Shown here: positions 8,766 through 18,014 of the stretch, in pieces
Position numbering within the stretch: position 1 is the stretch's first letter
How the letters are laid out: each line of letters begins with the position of its first letter
Origin: Gammaproteobacteria bacterium
GTDB taxonomy: Bacteria > Pseudomonadota > Gammaproteobacteria > Pseudomonadales > Azotimanducaceae
Direction: 5' to 3'
DNA length: 50,704 nt
Assembly (NCBI GenBank): GCA_016874135.1
Contig: VGVE01000011.1
Location: 1-50,704, forward strand
Made by a program: the position numbers and the translations under genes
Notes under the pieces: model-generated
What the model saw: only the letters and a program-made list of their open reading frames with translations
The model's database searches: none
What the model was told of the DNA's origin: nothing

Positions 8766-9776
8766 TCAGTTGTTGGCGTGCAGCGCTTCGTTGAGCGCTA
8801 TGGCGTGGCGGTTGGTGCGGCATTGCACCTGACCATTCATGCCGTTGCGCACGAACAGCATGTCCGAACCGCCGGCAAGTTCCCGTGCCTTGACTCGCTT
8901 GATCAATTCGCCGTTTTCATCGATGACCGTCACCGGTGTCGATGCCGTGATGTACAGCCCGGCTTCGATGGTGCATCGATCACCCAAGGGGATGCCGGTC
9001 CCGGCGTTGGCACCGACCAGACAGTTCTTGCCGAGAGATACCCGGATCGTACCGCCTCCGGAGAGTGTGCCCATGGTGCTCGCACCACCGCCGAGGTCCG
9101 TACCCGAATCCATGATCACGCCCTGCGAGATACGGCCTTCCACCATGTTGGGACCACGTGTTCCTGAATTGAAGTTCACCTGACCTTCGTGCATCACGGT
9201 CGTGCCGTCGCCCAGGTACGCACCAAGGCGCACGCGACTGGCGTCGGCAATACGCACTCCGGCCGGGATGACGTAGTTCACCATGCGGGGAAACTTGTCG
9301 ACGCTTTGTACCTCCAGGTGCTCGCCCCGCAGACGGGCTTCGAGGATCTGCCCGGGCAGTTCTTCTGCGAGGATCGGTCCCCGGGTCGTCCATGCCACCG
9401 TAGGCAGGTGAGCGAAGATTCCGTTCAGATCCTGGCCATTCGGTTCGATCAGCCGATGTGAAAGTAGGTGCAACTTCAGGTAAGCCTCAGCCGTATGGCC
9501 GATGGCAGCGTCGTCCTGCAGCAGCACGGATACGATCGGTGTACGGGACTCCGTCAACGGGCGGAGTTGTGCCGCGATTGTTTCCGGCAAGGACGGCAGC
9601 AGGGCATTGAGTGCCGCCACATCAATCTGCTGTACACCGAGTCCCGGGGATTTGATGAGCGCAGCGGTAAGCGCAGCGTCCGGGCGCAGCACCGGTTTGG
9701 GAAAAAAAACATCCAGCATCGTGCCGGAGCGGCTGAAGCTGGCGACACCGATTCCCCAGGCAAAACAGGTGCTCAT
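8766..9776 (-). CDS. dapD: 2,3,4,5-tetrahydropyridine-2,6-dicarboxylate N-succinyltransferase DapD (long form)
   Basis: DapD succinylates tetrahydrodipicolinate using succinyl-CoA, the first committed step of the succinylase branch to diaminopimelate. At 336 aa it belongs to the longer DapD type found in Pseudomonas, not the 274-aa enterobacterial type. The N-terminus (MSTCFAWGIGVASFSRSGTM) matches the 'slafGvGt....G.wLev' opening of that type. The C-terminal half is a left-handed beta-helix with hexapeptide repeats (VRLGAYLGDGTTVMHEG; GISQ-like turns; TIEAGLYITA). A GAGGA sequence precedes the ATG. It sits between dapC and dapE, in pathway order. Confidence 0.95.
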   Translation of the reverse strand: MSTCFAWGIGVASFSRSGTMLDVFFPKPVLRPDAALTAALIKSPGLGVQQIDVAALNALLPSLPETIAAQLRPLTESRTPIVSVLLQDDAAIGHTAEAYLKLHLLSHRLIEPNGQDLNGIFAHLPTVAWTTRGPILAEELPGQILEARLRGEHLEVQSVDKFPRMVNYVIPAGVRIADASRVRLGAYLGDGTTVMHEGQVNFNSGTRGPNMVEGRISQGVIMDSGTDLGGGASTMGTLSGGGTIRVSLGKNCLVGANAGTGIPLGDRCTIEAGLYITASTPVTVIDENGELIKRVKARELAGGSDMLFVRNGMNGQVQCRTNRHAIALNEALHANN

Positions 9777-9866
9777 GGTTTCAGTTCCTCGATCAGTACC
9801 TTATCGTCGCGGGCCGGCAAGGTAACACCTGCTGTGGCTTGCGACCAGCACCGCGGCCAGTCGCGT

Positions 9867-11066
9867 TCACAGGCTTGTCATAAAGCGCTGCAATCGACCG
9901 GCCGCGTCTTGGCATTCCATGAGCTCCGCCACCCACGCGATCCTGACGTGGTTCTGTCCAGGGTTGGTGCCATCAGGACCTGTTCGACCGAGATACGACC
10001 CGGGCAACACAGTGACGTTTTCCTGCTGGAAGAGCCGCTTCGTAAACAACTCATCGTCGATGGGTGTTGGTACCCACCAGTAGAAGCCACCGGCGGGGTC
10101 GACCCGCGGTGCCACAGCAGGCGCAACCTTTCGAACCGCTTCGAACTTGCGCCGATACGCGGCCCGATTGGTGATTACGTGGGCTTCATCCCGCCATGCC
10201 AGCTCACTCGCAGCCTGCACATGGGCGGGCAGGGCGCAACCTTCGTACGTCCGGTAGAGGAAGTAGCGCTCGAGAATTTCCGCATCTCCCGCGACAAAAC
10301 CAGAGCGAAGACCGGGAAGATTGGAACGCTTCGAGAGGGAGTGAAACACCACGCAGTGGCGATGACCGGCATTACCCATGCGTTCGCTGGCTTCGAGAAG
10401 ACCTGTCGGCGGGCTGGATTCATTCAGATAGATCTCGGAGTAGCACTCATCGGCGGCGATGACGAAGTCGTAGCGGTGTGCCTGTTCGATGAGCCAGCGA
10501 AGGTGCGCTTCCGGCAGAACAGATCCGTTCGGGTTGGATGGAGAGCAGAGAAACAGCAGTTCAGTCGCCTGCCAGACGGCTTCCGGAATGGACTCAAAGT
10601 CAGGCTGATAGTGGCGATCCGGGTTACCTGTCAGAAAAAACGGGTTGGCTCCTCCTAGTAGGATCGCCCCTTCGTAGATCTGGTAGAAAGGGTTCGGCAG
10701 TATGGCGATGGATCCGGGTTGGCCGGATAACAAGGCGAGGCCGAACGAGAACAAGGCCTCGCGGGTTCCCGAGACCGGGAGAATTGCATTATCCGGATTG
10801 ACCTTCGCACCGAACCGCGAACTGATCCAGTCAGCAATGGCCGTGCGCAGCTCAATGGATCCCCGGGTTGCGGGATACATGGCAAGATCGCGGCGTACCA
10901 GAGTCGCATCCGTCAGCCGATCTAGGACAAAGTCAGGCGGCAGATGTTTCGGTTCACCGATGGAAAGGGCCACATGCGGAAGGTTGGTGGTCGTAACCAC
11001 GCCGGCCTTGAGCGCGTTCAGACGCTCGAAGGGATAGGGTTTGAGTATTTCGAGTCTCGGGTTCAT
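9867..11066 (-). CDS. dapC: Succinyldiaminopimelate transaminase DapC
   Basis: DapC is a fold-type I PLP aminotransferase that converts N-succinyl-2-amino-6-ketopimelate plus glutamate to N-succinyl-LL-diaminopimelate. The Schiff-base lysine is K246 in FHSLSKRSNLPGLRSGF. Other aminotransferase marks are SPSNPNG (175-181) and the AADE/CY motif near 205. The opening (NPRLEILKPYPFERLNAL...) is characteristic of DapC rather than AspC or ArgD. The length of 399 aa is normal. GGAAG precedes the ATG. With dapD and dapE it completes the succinylase branch in one operon. Confidence 0.93.
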   Translation of the reverse strand: MNPRLEILKPYPFERLNALKAGVVTTTNLPHVALSIGEPKHLPPDFVLDRLTDATLVRRDLAMYPATRGSIELRTAIADWISSRFGAKVNPDNAILPVSGTREALFSFGLALLSGQPGSIAILPNPFYQIYEGAILLGGANPFFLTGNPDRHYQPDFESIPEAVWQATELLFLCSPSNPNGSVLPEAHLRWLIEQAHRYDFVIAADECYSEIYLNESSPPTGLLEASERMGNAGHRHCVVFHSLSKRSNLPGLRSGFVAGDAEILERYFLYRTYEGCALPAHVQAASELAWRDEAHVITNRAAYRRKFEAVRKVAPAVAPRVDPAGGFYWWVPTPIDDELFTKRLFQQENVTVLPGSYLGRTGPDGTNPGQNHVRIAWVAELMECQDAAGRLQRFMTSL

Positions 11067-11161
11067 TCAGGGACTTCCGAAGTGTCGTGTAGTTACGGTG
11101 GCCCTGAGTACCTGTTCCAGGAGTCAGAGCGCCTTGTTTTTGTCCGCGCTTTGGCTTCGCG

Positions 11162-13810
11162 TCAGATTGCTTTTTGCATGTGCCAGTCCAGAGCCTGGCG
11201 GATTGCCTGGCTGAGATCGTAGGCCGCCGCCGGATCGTACGACGTGCGGCTGGCAGTCTGGATATCGAACAGGTCCTCGGCGCGTTCGCCGAGGGTGGCG
11301 ATACGCGCCCTGAGCACAGTGACCTGAAAAGACTGCAAGAGCGCGCCGATCTCGGCCAGCAAGCCCGGGCGGTCGAGAGCGTTCACCATCAACACTGACC
11401 AGTCTGCACCCGGTGGCGTGGAGATCGTGCACTCGCTGCGTCGGGACAGTTGTTTCATTTGTCGTGGCACCCGTTTCAACGGCAACCCCTTCTGCCCCTG
11501 GGTCACGAGGAGGGTGGTGATCTGGGCGGTCAACCGTGGATGCTCGCGCGCCGGAATTGCCGCGTTGGCGTCGTTGAGAATCACGAAGCTGTTGAAACAG
11601 AGCCCGTTGGTGGCGGTATTGACGCTGGCTTCATAAACCGACAGGTGCAGGTGATCGAGCGCGGCAGTGATCCTGCCGAACAGTCCAGGTTCATCGAGGA
11701 TGTAGAGATGCAGCTCGGTTACCGCATCTTCATCGACGCGCGCCGTGGTGTTGTCGAGCAGGACCAGTGGCGAGGTGGCCGGATCGTGGGCCATACAGGC
11801 AAGGGTGACGTTTGCGATCTGGCGTGCGCTGTGGCGGAGGAAAAACTCCTCGCCTGGAATCTCCCAGAACTTGATCAGGTGATTGCGGTCCAGGTCAGGA
11901 TCGGCAGAACGCAGCCTTTCTTCTGCGCTTTCCCGGCTGGCTTCAAGTGTTGCGGCGCGATCAAGCGGAGATTCGAGCCCTCGCCGCAGCGCGCGCCGGG
12001 TGGCACCATAAAGGTGGCGCAGTAGGGTTGCACGGTAGCTGTTCCACAGATTCGGATTGGTGGCGTTGATATCCGCTACCGTGAGTGCGTACAGGTAGTC
12101 GAGACGACGTTCGGATTTCACTTCGGTTGCGAACGTGTGCACCACATCCGGATCGTAGATATCCTGGCGCTGCGCGACACTCGACATATAGAGGTGCTTT
12201 TCGACAAGCCAGCACACGAGGTCGGTATCCGCGGCAGAAATTCCGTGCCGTCCGCAGAAACGTCGCACATCGTAAGCACCGAGTTCCGAATGATCGCCAC
12301 CGCGCCCCTTGGCGATGTCGTGATACAGCCCGGCGATGTACAGGAGTTCGATCTTCGGAATCTGGCGGACACAATGGGCCGCCACAGGAAACGCTTTATC
12401 GGCGGAGCGATAGAAGAATCGCCGCATGTTGCGAATCACCATCATCGTGTGCGCGTCGACGGTGTAGATGTGGAACAGATCGTGCTGCATCTGGCCGATC
12501 ACGCGACCGAATTCAGGAATGTAACGACCCAGCAGCCCGTAACGGCGCATGCGGGTGAGCTGAGAAACGAGGGTATGCGGTGCGCGCAGGAGATCCATGA
12601 AGAGGCCGGTCACTTCAGGTGAGGCGCGAAATTGATCGTCGACGCGGTGCAGGTTTTCCCGGAGCAGGCGAATTGTGCTGGCGCGGACGCCGGAGATATC
12701 GCGACGATTGGCCATGATGACGAACAGTTCCATCATCGCGTCGGGTGTGTGCGCAAAGACACCGTCATCGACGGTTTCGATCCAGGTATTGTGCAGCTGA
12801 AACCTCGGATTGATCGGTTCGATCTGATGCACATCCCCGCCCGAGAGAATCCGCTCCTCGAAATCCTGAAGCAGGATGTCGTTCACCTCCCGCAGGGCAA
12901 GAACGTGTTTGTAGTAGAGGTGCATGAACCGTTCGACGCCGAGCTGTGCCTGGGTATCCGCAAATCCGAGTCGTTTGGCGAGCTCCCTCTGTAGCTGGAA
13001 TTGCAGACGATCTTCCTTGCGTCCGGACAGCAGATGCAGCCCGAAACGCACCCACCAGAGAAAGCGGCGGCCTTCAACCAGCCAGTCCTTTTCTTCTGCA
13101 GTGAGCACACCTAGATCGACGAGTACATCCGGTGAGGTGGTCCCGAACTGGCGATGGCAAACCCAGATCGCCGTCTGATAGTCGCGCAGCCCACCGGGAG
13201 ACGACTTGATGTTGGGTTCGAGGCCGTAATCGACATTGTCGAAGCGTTCGTGACGTTTGATCTGTTCATCACGTTTGGCTCGGAAGAACTCGTTGCCTGG
13301 CCAGAGGCTGTCCGGGCCGAGTTTGCGTGCAAGATCAGTGGCCAGAGAAGCGTCACCGGTCAATAAGCGCCGTTCAAATAGCGCAGTCGCGATGGTGATG
13401 TCAGCTTGCGCCTGCTCGCGGCATTCGTCCGGGGTGCGGACGCTGTAGCCGATCTCGACCTTGAGATCAAAGAGGTCGCGCAGAAAGTGGCCGATCGGTT
13501 CCTTGAGTGCGTCGGCGTTGTCGGTCAGCAGGCAGATATCGATATCTGAGCCAGGAAAAAGCTCGGCTCTGCCGAACCCGCCAACGGCGAGCAGGCAAAT
13601 GCGCGCCTCGACGCCTTTGAAGTGCGTCGAAAAAAACTGGCGGAGGATCTGGTCAAAGAGGCGGGTGCGCGAGTCGAGCAGTTCGACGACATCAGCGCGC
13701 TGCCAATATCGCTGATCGAGTTCCCGTGTATTGGCGTCGATCTCGGCCCTTGCAACGGCAACGCTGTTGGGCCGGGCTGATGCAGACTCAGCCAAAGGAC
13801 TCTTCTGCAC
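11162..13810 (-). CDS. glnD: Bifunctional [protein-PII] uridylyltransferase/uridylyl-removing enzyme GlnD
   Basis: GlnD senses glutamine and uridylylates or deuridylylates PII, setting glutamine synthetase activity and Ntr transcription. Domain order is nucleotidyltransferase (GGFGRAEL 77-84, D89 and D91 of SDIDI), a central PII-related region, an HD hydrolase domain (H497-D498 in YHDIAKGRGGDHSE) and two C-terminal ACT domains (LYILDEPGLFGRIT..., VLMVNALDRPGLLAEI...). Its 882 aa agree with E. coli (890). The start overlaps the upstream map gene by 23 nt. Linkage map-glnD-dapC is also common in related gammaproteobacteria. Confidence 0.96.
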   Translation of the reverse strand: MQKSPLAESASARPNSVAVARAEIDANTRELDQRYWQRADVVELLDSRTRLFDQILRQFFSTHFKGVEARICLLAVGGFGRAELFPGSDIDICLLTDNADALKEPIGHFLRDLFDLKVEIGYSVRTPDECREQAQADITIATALFERRLLTGDASLATDLARKLGPDSLWPGNEFFRAKRDEQIKRHERFDNVDYGLEPNIKSSPGGLRDYQTAIWVCHRQFGTTSPDVLVDLGVLTAEEKDWLVEGRRFLWWVRFGLHLLSGRKEDRLQFQLQRELAKRLGFADTQAQLGVERFMHLYYKHVLALREVNDILLQDFEERILSGGDVHQIEPINPRFQLHNTWIETVDDGVFAHTPDAMMELFVIMANRRDISGVRASTIRLLRENLHRVDDQFRASPEVTGLFMDLLRAPHTLVSQLTRMRRYGLLGRYIPEFGRVIGQMQHDLFHIYTVDAHTMMVIRNMRRFFYRSADKAFPVAAHCVRQIPKIELLYIAGLYHDIAKGRGGDHSELGAYDVRRFCGRHGISAADTDLVCWLVEKHLYMSSVAQRQDIYDPDVVHTFATEVKSERRLDYLYALTVADINATNPNLWNSYRATLLRHLYGATRRALRRGLESPLDRAATLEASRESAEERLRSADPDLDRNHLIKFWEIPGEEFFLRHSARQIANVTLACMAHDPATSPLVLLDNTTARVDEDAVTELHLYILDEPGLFGRITAALDHLHLSVYEASVNTATNGLCFNSFVILNDANAAIPAREHPRLTAQITTLLVTQGQKGLPLKRVPRQMKQLSRRSECTISTPPGADWSVLMVNALDRPGLLAEIGALLQSFQVTVLRARIATLGERAEDLFDIQTASRTSYDPAAAYDLSQAIRQALDWHMQKAI

Positions 13811-14579
13811 GCAAGGTCAACACTTCGTAACCACGGCCAGTCACCAGAATGGTGTGTTCCCACTGCGCAGACAGCTTATGGTCTTTAGTGACCACCGTCC
13901 AACCGTCAGGCAGCACTTTCAGGTGGCGACTGCCGGCATTGATCATCGGCTCAATGGTGAAGGTCATTCCTTCTTCCAGCACGCTGCCGGTACCGGCACG
14001 TCCGTAATGCAGTACCTGCGGGGCGTCATGGAACACCCGGCCTATACCGTGACCGCAAAATTCGTGGACGACGGAGAACCGGTTGCGGGTCGCGTGTGTT
14101 TCTATGGCATTACCGATATCGCCAAGGAACGCGCCGGGTCGAACGGTTTCAATGCCCTTGTACAGACACTCCTGGGTGACCTTGACCAGACGGCTTGCCA
14201 GGATCGCAGGTTCGCCCACTAGGAACATCTTGCTGGTGTCGCCGTGATACCCGTCCTTTATGACCGTCACGTCGATATTGACGATGTCCCCGGATTTGAG
14301 TCCCTTGCGGTCCGTGGGGATGCCGTGGCAGATCACGTGGTTAACGGAGGTGCAGATCGACTTTGGAAAGGGTGGGGTGTGCGGGCTTTTGGTGTAGCCG
14401 AGGGGGGCGGGAATACAACCCAGCGTATCGACAATGAATTCGTGACAGATCTGGTTCAGTCGCTCCGTGGTCACCCCGGGCTGCACATGTGGGCCGATCA
14501 TGTCGAGTACGCTGGCGGCGGCGTTGCCCGCCGCGCGCATGCCTGATATGTCGAGTTCGGTTTTCGCTTTGGCGACCAT
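13788..14579 (-). CDS. map: Type I methionine aminopeptidase
   Basis: The enzyme removes the initiator methionine from nascent proteins. All metal ligands are present: D103 and D114 (NIDVTVIKDGYHGDTSK), H177 (CGHGIGRVFH), E210 (FTIEPM) and E241 (QWEHT). H85 in HVICHGIP corresponds to the substrate-contact histidine. The length is 263 aa, the standard type Ia size, with no N-terminal zinc-finger extension. An AGGAAG lies close to the ATG (3-nt gap). The gene is divergent from rpsB, the usual arrangement, and heads a minus-strand run to plsB. Confidence 0.96.
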   Translation of the reverse strand: MVAKAKTELDISGMRAAGNAAASVLDMIGPHVQPGVTTERLNQICHEFIVDTLGCIPAPLGYTKSPHTPPFPKSICTSVNHVICHGIPTDRKGLKSGDIVNIDVTVIKDGYHGDTSKMFLVGEPAILASRLVKVTQECLYKGIETVRPGAFLGDIGNAIETHATRNRFSVVHEFCGHGIGRVFHDAPQVLHYGRAGTGSVLEEGMTFTIEPMINAGSRHLKVLPDGWTVVTKDHKLSAQWEHTILVTGRGYEVLTLRAEESFG

Positions 14580-14905
14580 GGTCTTCCTGGCTGGCGGAAT
14601 GGGTTTAGTCCGGCGCTCGGCACGATATGACGATGTGCCCCGTTGAATGTCCTCTGGGGGCGGTCAAACCAGCCGGTCACGGCCGGGTTCCGGCTGACGG
14701 GAAACTTATGGTATAAAGCGCGCCGCTCGGCGGCAACGTAACCGGGCAAGTCCTTAAATCAGAAACAAGATCACACGCCATTCGTCACACGATCGCGGGT
14801 GCCTGTCGCTGACCTGACGTCGCGGGGTCACACCTGTAACGCTCAGATCAGATGAAGCAGGTTCGGTCGTGGGAATGCCGGAGGATTAACCCGGAGACAT
14901 AAAAC
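14580..14905. promoter_or_regulatory. Divergent map/rpsB intergenic region with rpsB leader
   Basis: This 326-bp gap holds no gene I can support. Right of the promoter at 14707-14724 is a leader of about 180 nt before the rpsB ATG. The leader can form a GC-rich hairpin at 14722-14734 (GCCGC/GCGGC) and a TGACC/GGTCA hairpin at 14810-14830. It ends with CCGGAGGATTAACCCGGAGAC, which holds a repeated CCGGAG and the ribosome site. In gammaproteobacteria the rpsB leader is known to carry a conserved structure through which S2 represses rpsB-tsf. This leader has a suitable size and position, but I have not aligned it. No distinct map promoter is recognised. Confidence 0.5.
14707..14724 (+). promoter_or_regulatory. 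rpsB promoter, extended -10 with GC-rich discriminator
   Basis: TGG at 14709-14711 runs directly into TATAAA (14712-14717), an extended -10 element. GCGCGCC follows at once, the discriminator type seen at stringently controlled ribosomal promoters. No good -35 hexamer lies 16-18 bp upstream, which fits extended -10 dependence. It is the only convincing promoter before rpsB. Confidence 0.6.
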
Positions 14906-15661
14906 ATGACTGTTAGCATGCAAGACATGCTGGCTGCTGGCGTGCATTTCGGCCATCAGACCCGCTTCTGGAATCCCAAGATGGCGCCCTACATTTTTGG
15001 GGCGCGCAACAAGATCCACATCATCAATCTCGAGCACACAGTGCCGGCACTCAATGCCGCGCTGGCGGAGATTCGCCGCATCTCGCGACGAGGCAACAAA
15101 ATCTTGTTGGTAGGCACCAAACGGGCTGCGGCAAAGGTGATTGCCGAACAGGCCAGTCGTGTCGGTGCACCCTATGTAGACCAGCGCTGGCTCGGCGGGA
15201 TGCTCACCAACTACAAGACGATTCGCCAGAGCATCAAGCGCCTCCAGGAGCTCGAAAAGCAGGCCGAAGATGGCACCTTCGAGCACTTGACCAAGCGCGA
15301 AGCCCTCCAGCGCCGCAGGTTGACCGAAAAACTTGAACGCAGCCTTGGCGGGATCAAAAACATGGCCGGATTGCCGGACGCAATCTTCGTCGTTGACGTC
15401 AACTATGAACGGATCGCGATCACGGAAGCCAACAAGCTGGGAATCCCGGTGTTCGGCATTGTGGATACCAACAGCGATCCCGAAGGTGTCGATTACGTGA
15501 TCCCCGGCAATGACGATGCCATTCGTGCTGTCCGTCTCTACGTCTCTGCGGTTTGTGATGCGATTGCCGACGGCCAGCGCACTGCCAAAGGTGAAGTGGA
15601 ACCAAGTGAATTTGTCGAAGTGATTGAAGCGGGTGCGGCCAGTACCGCAGCCGAGGAGTAA
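14906..15661 (+). CDS. rpsB: 30S ribosomal protein S2
   Basis: S2 is a component of the small-subunit body that binds late in assembly and represses its own operon. The N-terminus [22 protein letters not shown] and the internal RWLGGMLTN (about 94-102) are the S2 signatures. The length of 251 aa is normal. GGAGA at 14893-14897, 8 nt before the ATG, sets the start. It is followed 13 nt later by tsf, the universal partner. Confidence 0.98.
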   Translation: MTVSMQDMLAAGVHFGHQTRFWNPKMAPYIFGARNKIHIINLEHTVPALNAALAEIRRISRRGNKILLVGTKRAAAKVIAEQASRVGAPYVDQRWLGGMLTNYKTIRQSIKRLQELEKQAEDGTFEHLTKREALQRRRLTEKLERSLGGIKNMAGLPDAIFVVDVNYERIAITEANKLGIPVFGIVDTNSDPEGVDYVIPGNDDAIRAVRLYVSAVCDAIADGQRTAKGEVEPSEFVEVIEAGAASTAAEE

Positions 15662-15674
15662 AGGGGAACAAGTT

Positions 15675-16553
15675 ATGGCCGTCACAACCGCCATGATCAA
15701 GGAGCTGCGCGAGCGTACCGGGCTCGGCATGCTCGAGTGCAAGGGCGCCCTGGCAGAAACCTATGGCGACATTGAGGCGGCGATTGAATCGCTGCGCAAA
15801 AAGAGCTCGCTGAAAGCCGCGAAGAAGGCCGGTCGCACAACCGCGGACGGTTTGCTTGGCCTGAAGGTGGCTGCCGATGGCAGCCGGGCCGCGTTGGTCG
15901 AGATCAATATCGAAACCGATTTTGCCGCCAAGAATGAGAAGTTCAAGGCCTTCGTGGAGAAGATGGCCAACGCAGCGTACGACATCGGCGAAAGTGATCC
16001 GCTGGACGCACTCAATCAACAGTTCAATGCGGAGCGGGAAACGCTGGTGCAGGAGATTGGGGAGAACATCGCTATTCGCCGGGCGGTAGTTTTTGCGCCC
16101 AAAGATGGCGGCTATGTCGCTCATTACCTGCATGGTGATCAGCGCAAGGCGTCGCTGGTGGAGATGACCAAGTCCAACGTCGAGCTGGGCAAGGACCTCG
16201 CCATGCACGTCACCGCGATGAACCCGATGGTGGTGCGAGGCGAGGACATTGCCGCAGACGTGGTTGCCAAAGAGCGGGAGATCTACACCGCCCAGGCGGC
16301 AGAAAGTGGCAAGCCTGCGGACATCGTCGCCAAGATGGTCGAAGGCCGGGTTCGCAAGTTCCTCGCCGAGTCGAGCCTGCTCGAACAACCATTCGTGAAG
16401 GACCCAAACCAGAAAGTCGGCCAATTGTGCAAACAGGCCGGACTTGAGTGCCGGCGTCTCGTCCGTTTCGAAGTCGGCGAAGGCATTGAGAAGGTAGAGA
16501 TGGACTTTGCCGCCGAAGTTGCGGCGCAGGTCAAGTCTTCACAGGGCGGCTGA
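15675..16553 (+). CDS. tsf: Elongation factor Ts
   Basis: EF-Ts is the guanine nucleotide exchange factor for EF-Tu. The UBA-like N-terminal domain (MIKELRERTGLGMLECKGAL) carries the conserved RTG.G...CK motif. The core includes the TDFAAKNEKF segment (about 80). The ATG at 15675 is preferred to in-frame codons upstream within rpsB because AAGGGGAA (15661-15668) precedes it. The length of 292 aa is slightly above the E. coli 283. The TGA stop is separated from the pyrH ATG by a single ACG codon in the same frame. Confidence 0.97.
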   Translation: MAVTTAMIKELRERTGLGMLECKGALAETYGDIEAAIESLRKKSSLKAAKKAGRTTADGLLGLKVAADGSRAALVEINIETDFAAKNEKFKAFVEKMANAAYDIGESDPLDALNQQFNAERETLVQEIGENIAIRRAVVFAPKDGGYVAHYLHGDQRKASLVEMTKSNVELGKDLAMHVTAMNPMVVRGEDIAADVVAKEREIYTAQAAESGKPADIVAKMVEGRVRKFLAESSLLEQPFVKDPNQKVGQLCKQAGLECRRLVRFEVGEGIEKVEMDFAAEVAAQVKSSQGG

Positions 16554-16556
16554 ACG

Positions 16557-17297
16557 ATGCGCCTTCTGCTGAAACTGTCGGGGGAAGCCCTCGCCAGTCC
16601 GGCCGGAGGCGCGATTGACCCTTCGCTCCTCCGGGAAATTCTGGCTCAGATTCCGGCTTTCATGGAATCGGGTGGGCAGCTCGGTATCGTTCTAGGCGGC
16701 GGCAACCTTCTGCGAGGCGCGACACTTGCCGCAAGTGGCATTGATCGCATCACAGCTGATCAGATGGGAATGTTGGCTACGATCATGAACGGGCTTGCCT
16801 GTCGGGACGTGCTCCTGCAGATGGGTGTGCCAGCGGTGATCTACGCAGCAACCGCAGTTGAGGGTGTCGCACCTGCGTTTAACCGGGATGAAGTGGTTGC
16901 CGATCTCGAAGCGGGACTGGTGACCATTCTTGCCGGCGGCACCGGTAATCCCCTGTTTACAACCGATACAGCGGCGTGCCTTCGCGCCATCGAGATTCGC
17001 GCCGAAGCAGTGCTCAAGGCAACAAAGGTAGACGGCATCTATTCCGCGGATCCAAAAAAGCATGCCGATGCGGTTCGTTACCCGGAACTCGATTACGCGC
17101 GAGTGCTCCGCGAGGAGCTGGGTGTGATGGATCTGCCAGCCGTTTGTCTCTGCCGTGATCACGACCTGCCCATCGTGGTTTTTGACATGCATGAGCCGGA
17201 TGCGCTGCGTCGATTGGCAACCGGTGAATCCATTGGCACCATCGTTCGCCAACCCCAGAGTGCCGGAGCACGACCAGGACAACTCCATGCTCAATGA
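16557..17297 (+). CDS. pyrH: UMP kinase PyrH, unusually short N-terminus
   Basis: PyrH phosphorylates UMP to UDP and is a hexameric amino-acid-kinase-fold enzyme. Motifs are LLLKLSGEAL (3-12), GGGNLLRG (about 47-54), DQMGMLATIMNGLA and GTGNPLFTTDTAA. The family usually has about 10 residues before the first strand (ending YKRILLKLSGEAL). Here the protein starts at MRLLLKLSGEAL. It cannot start earlier because the tsf TGA lies in the same frame two codons upstream. The C-terminus is extended by about 15 residues past the usual end (IGTIVRQPQ...) and overlaps frr by 11 nt. No strong ribosome site is seen, so coupling to tsf termination is likely. Confidence 0.95.
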   Translation: MRLLLKLSGEALASPAGGAIDPSLLREILAQIPAFMESGGQLGIVLGGGNLLRGATLAASGIDRITADQMGMLATIMNGLACRDVLLQMGVPAVIYAATAVEGVAPAFNRDEVVADLEAGLVTILAGGTGNPLFTTDTAACLRAIEIRAEAVLKATKVDGIYSADPKKHADAVRYPELDYARVLREELGVMDLPAVCLCRDHDLPIVVFDMHEPDALRRLATGESIGTIVRQPQSAGARPGQLHAQ

Positions 17298-17844
17298 AAT
17301 CCGTGATGATGCCGCCGAGCGTATGCAGAAGACGATTGAGTCGCTTAATCAGTCCTTTGCCAAGATCCGCACGGGACGTGCCAATCCGCGATTGCTCGAT
17401 GGCATCACTGTCGAGTACTACGGTGTTGATACCCCGCTGAATCAGTTGGCCTCAGTGAACGTGGAAGATGCGCGCACGTTGCTGATTTCTCCCTGGGAAA
17501 AAAAGCTGTTGCCGCAGATCGAGAAGGCCATCCTGAAAAGTGACATCGGCATTACGCCAAACGTCTCCAACGACGTAGTGCGCCTGCCGTTGCCTCCATT
17601 GACGGAGCAGAATCGCAAGGACCTGGTGAAACAGGCCAAACAAGAATCCGAGCAGGCGCGTGTGGCACTACGCAACATCAGACGGGATGCCATCGCTGAT
17701 GTGCGCGAAGTCGTCAAGGAAAAGGAAGCCTCGGAAGATGATGGCCGCCGCGCTGAGGAGACATTGCAGGCTTTGACGGACAAGTTCGTGGCTGAGGTCG
17801 ACAAGGTTCTCGCCGGCAAGGAACACGACCTCATGGCCATCTGA
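17287..17844 (+). CDS. frr: Ribosome-recycling factor
   Basis: The factor acts with EF-G to split post-termination ribosomes. The 185-aa protein shows the family pattern: SFAKIRTGRANPRLLDGITVEYYG (20-43 region), then PLNQLASVNVEDARTLLI and the long helical coiled C-terminus. The start is the ATG at 17287, inside the last codons of pyrH (11-nt overlap, different frame). Upstream in-frame codons would add residues unlike any RRF. It closes the rpsB-tsf-pyrH-frr group. A gap of about 170 bp to uppS follows, without a clear terminator. Confidence 0.97.
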   Translation: MLNEIRDDAAERMQKTIESLNQSFAKIRTGRANPRLLDGITVEYYGVDTPLNQLASVNVEDARTLLISPWEKKLLPQIEKAILKSDIGITPNVSNDVVRLPLPPLTEQNRKDLVKQAKQESEQARVALRNIRRDAIADVREVVKEKEASEDDGRRAEETLQALTDKFVAEVDKVLAGKEHDLMAI

Positions 17845-18014
17845 GGCCGATGTGGCAGATCCTGATCGGTCACATGCCGATCCCCTTGAGCGTTGGGACC
17901 GGTATCCGGAACCAGTTCACAAAGGGCTTTCATAAATGCCCGGCGGGCTGTCGAAATGGCCTCAGGCTCATGCGATAGTGCGGCGCGCACGGAACTGAAT
18001 TGCCGGTGACCCCG

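Noticed and set aside
9468..10658. 396-codon plus-strand frame opposite dapD and dapC
   Set aside because: It spans two real genes and their gap on the other strand, with an Arg/Gly/Gln-rich sequence unlike any family I know. A codon-bias artefact.
14843..16424. Two long minus-strand frames (299 and 334 codons) opposite rpsB and tsf
   Set aside because: rpsB and tsf are unmistakable. The antisense frames reflect strong third-position bias.
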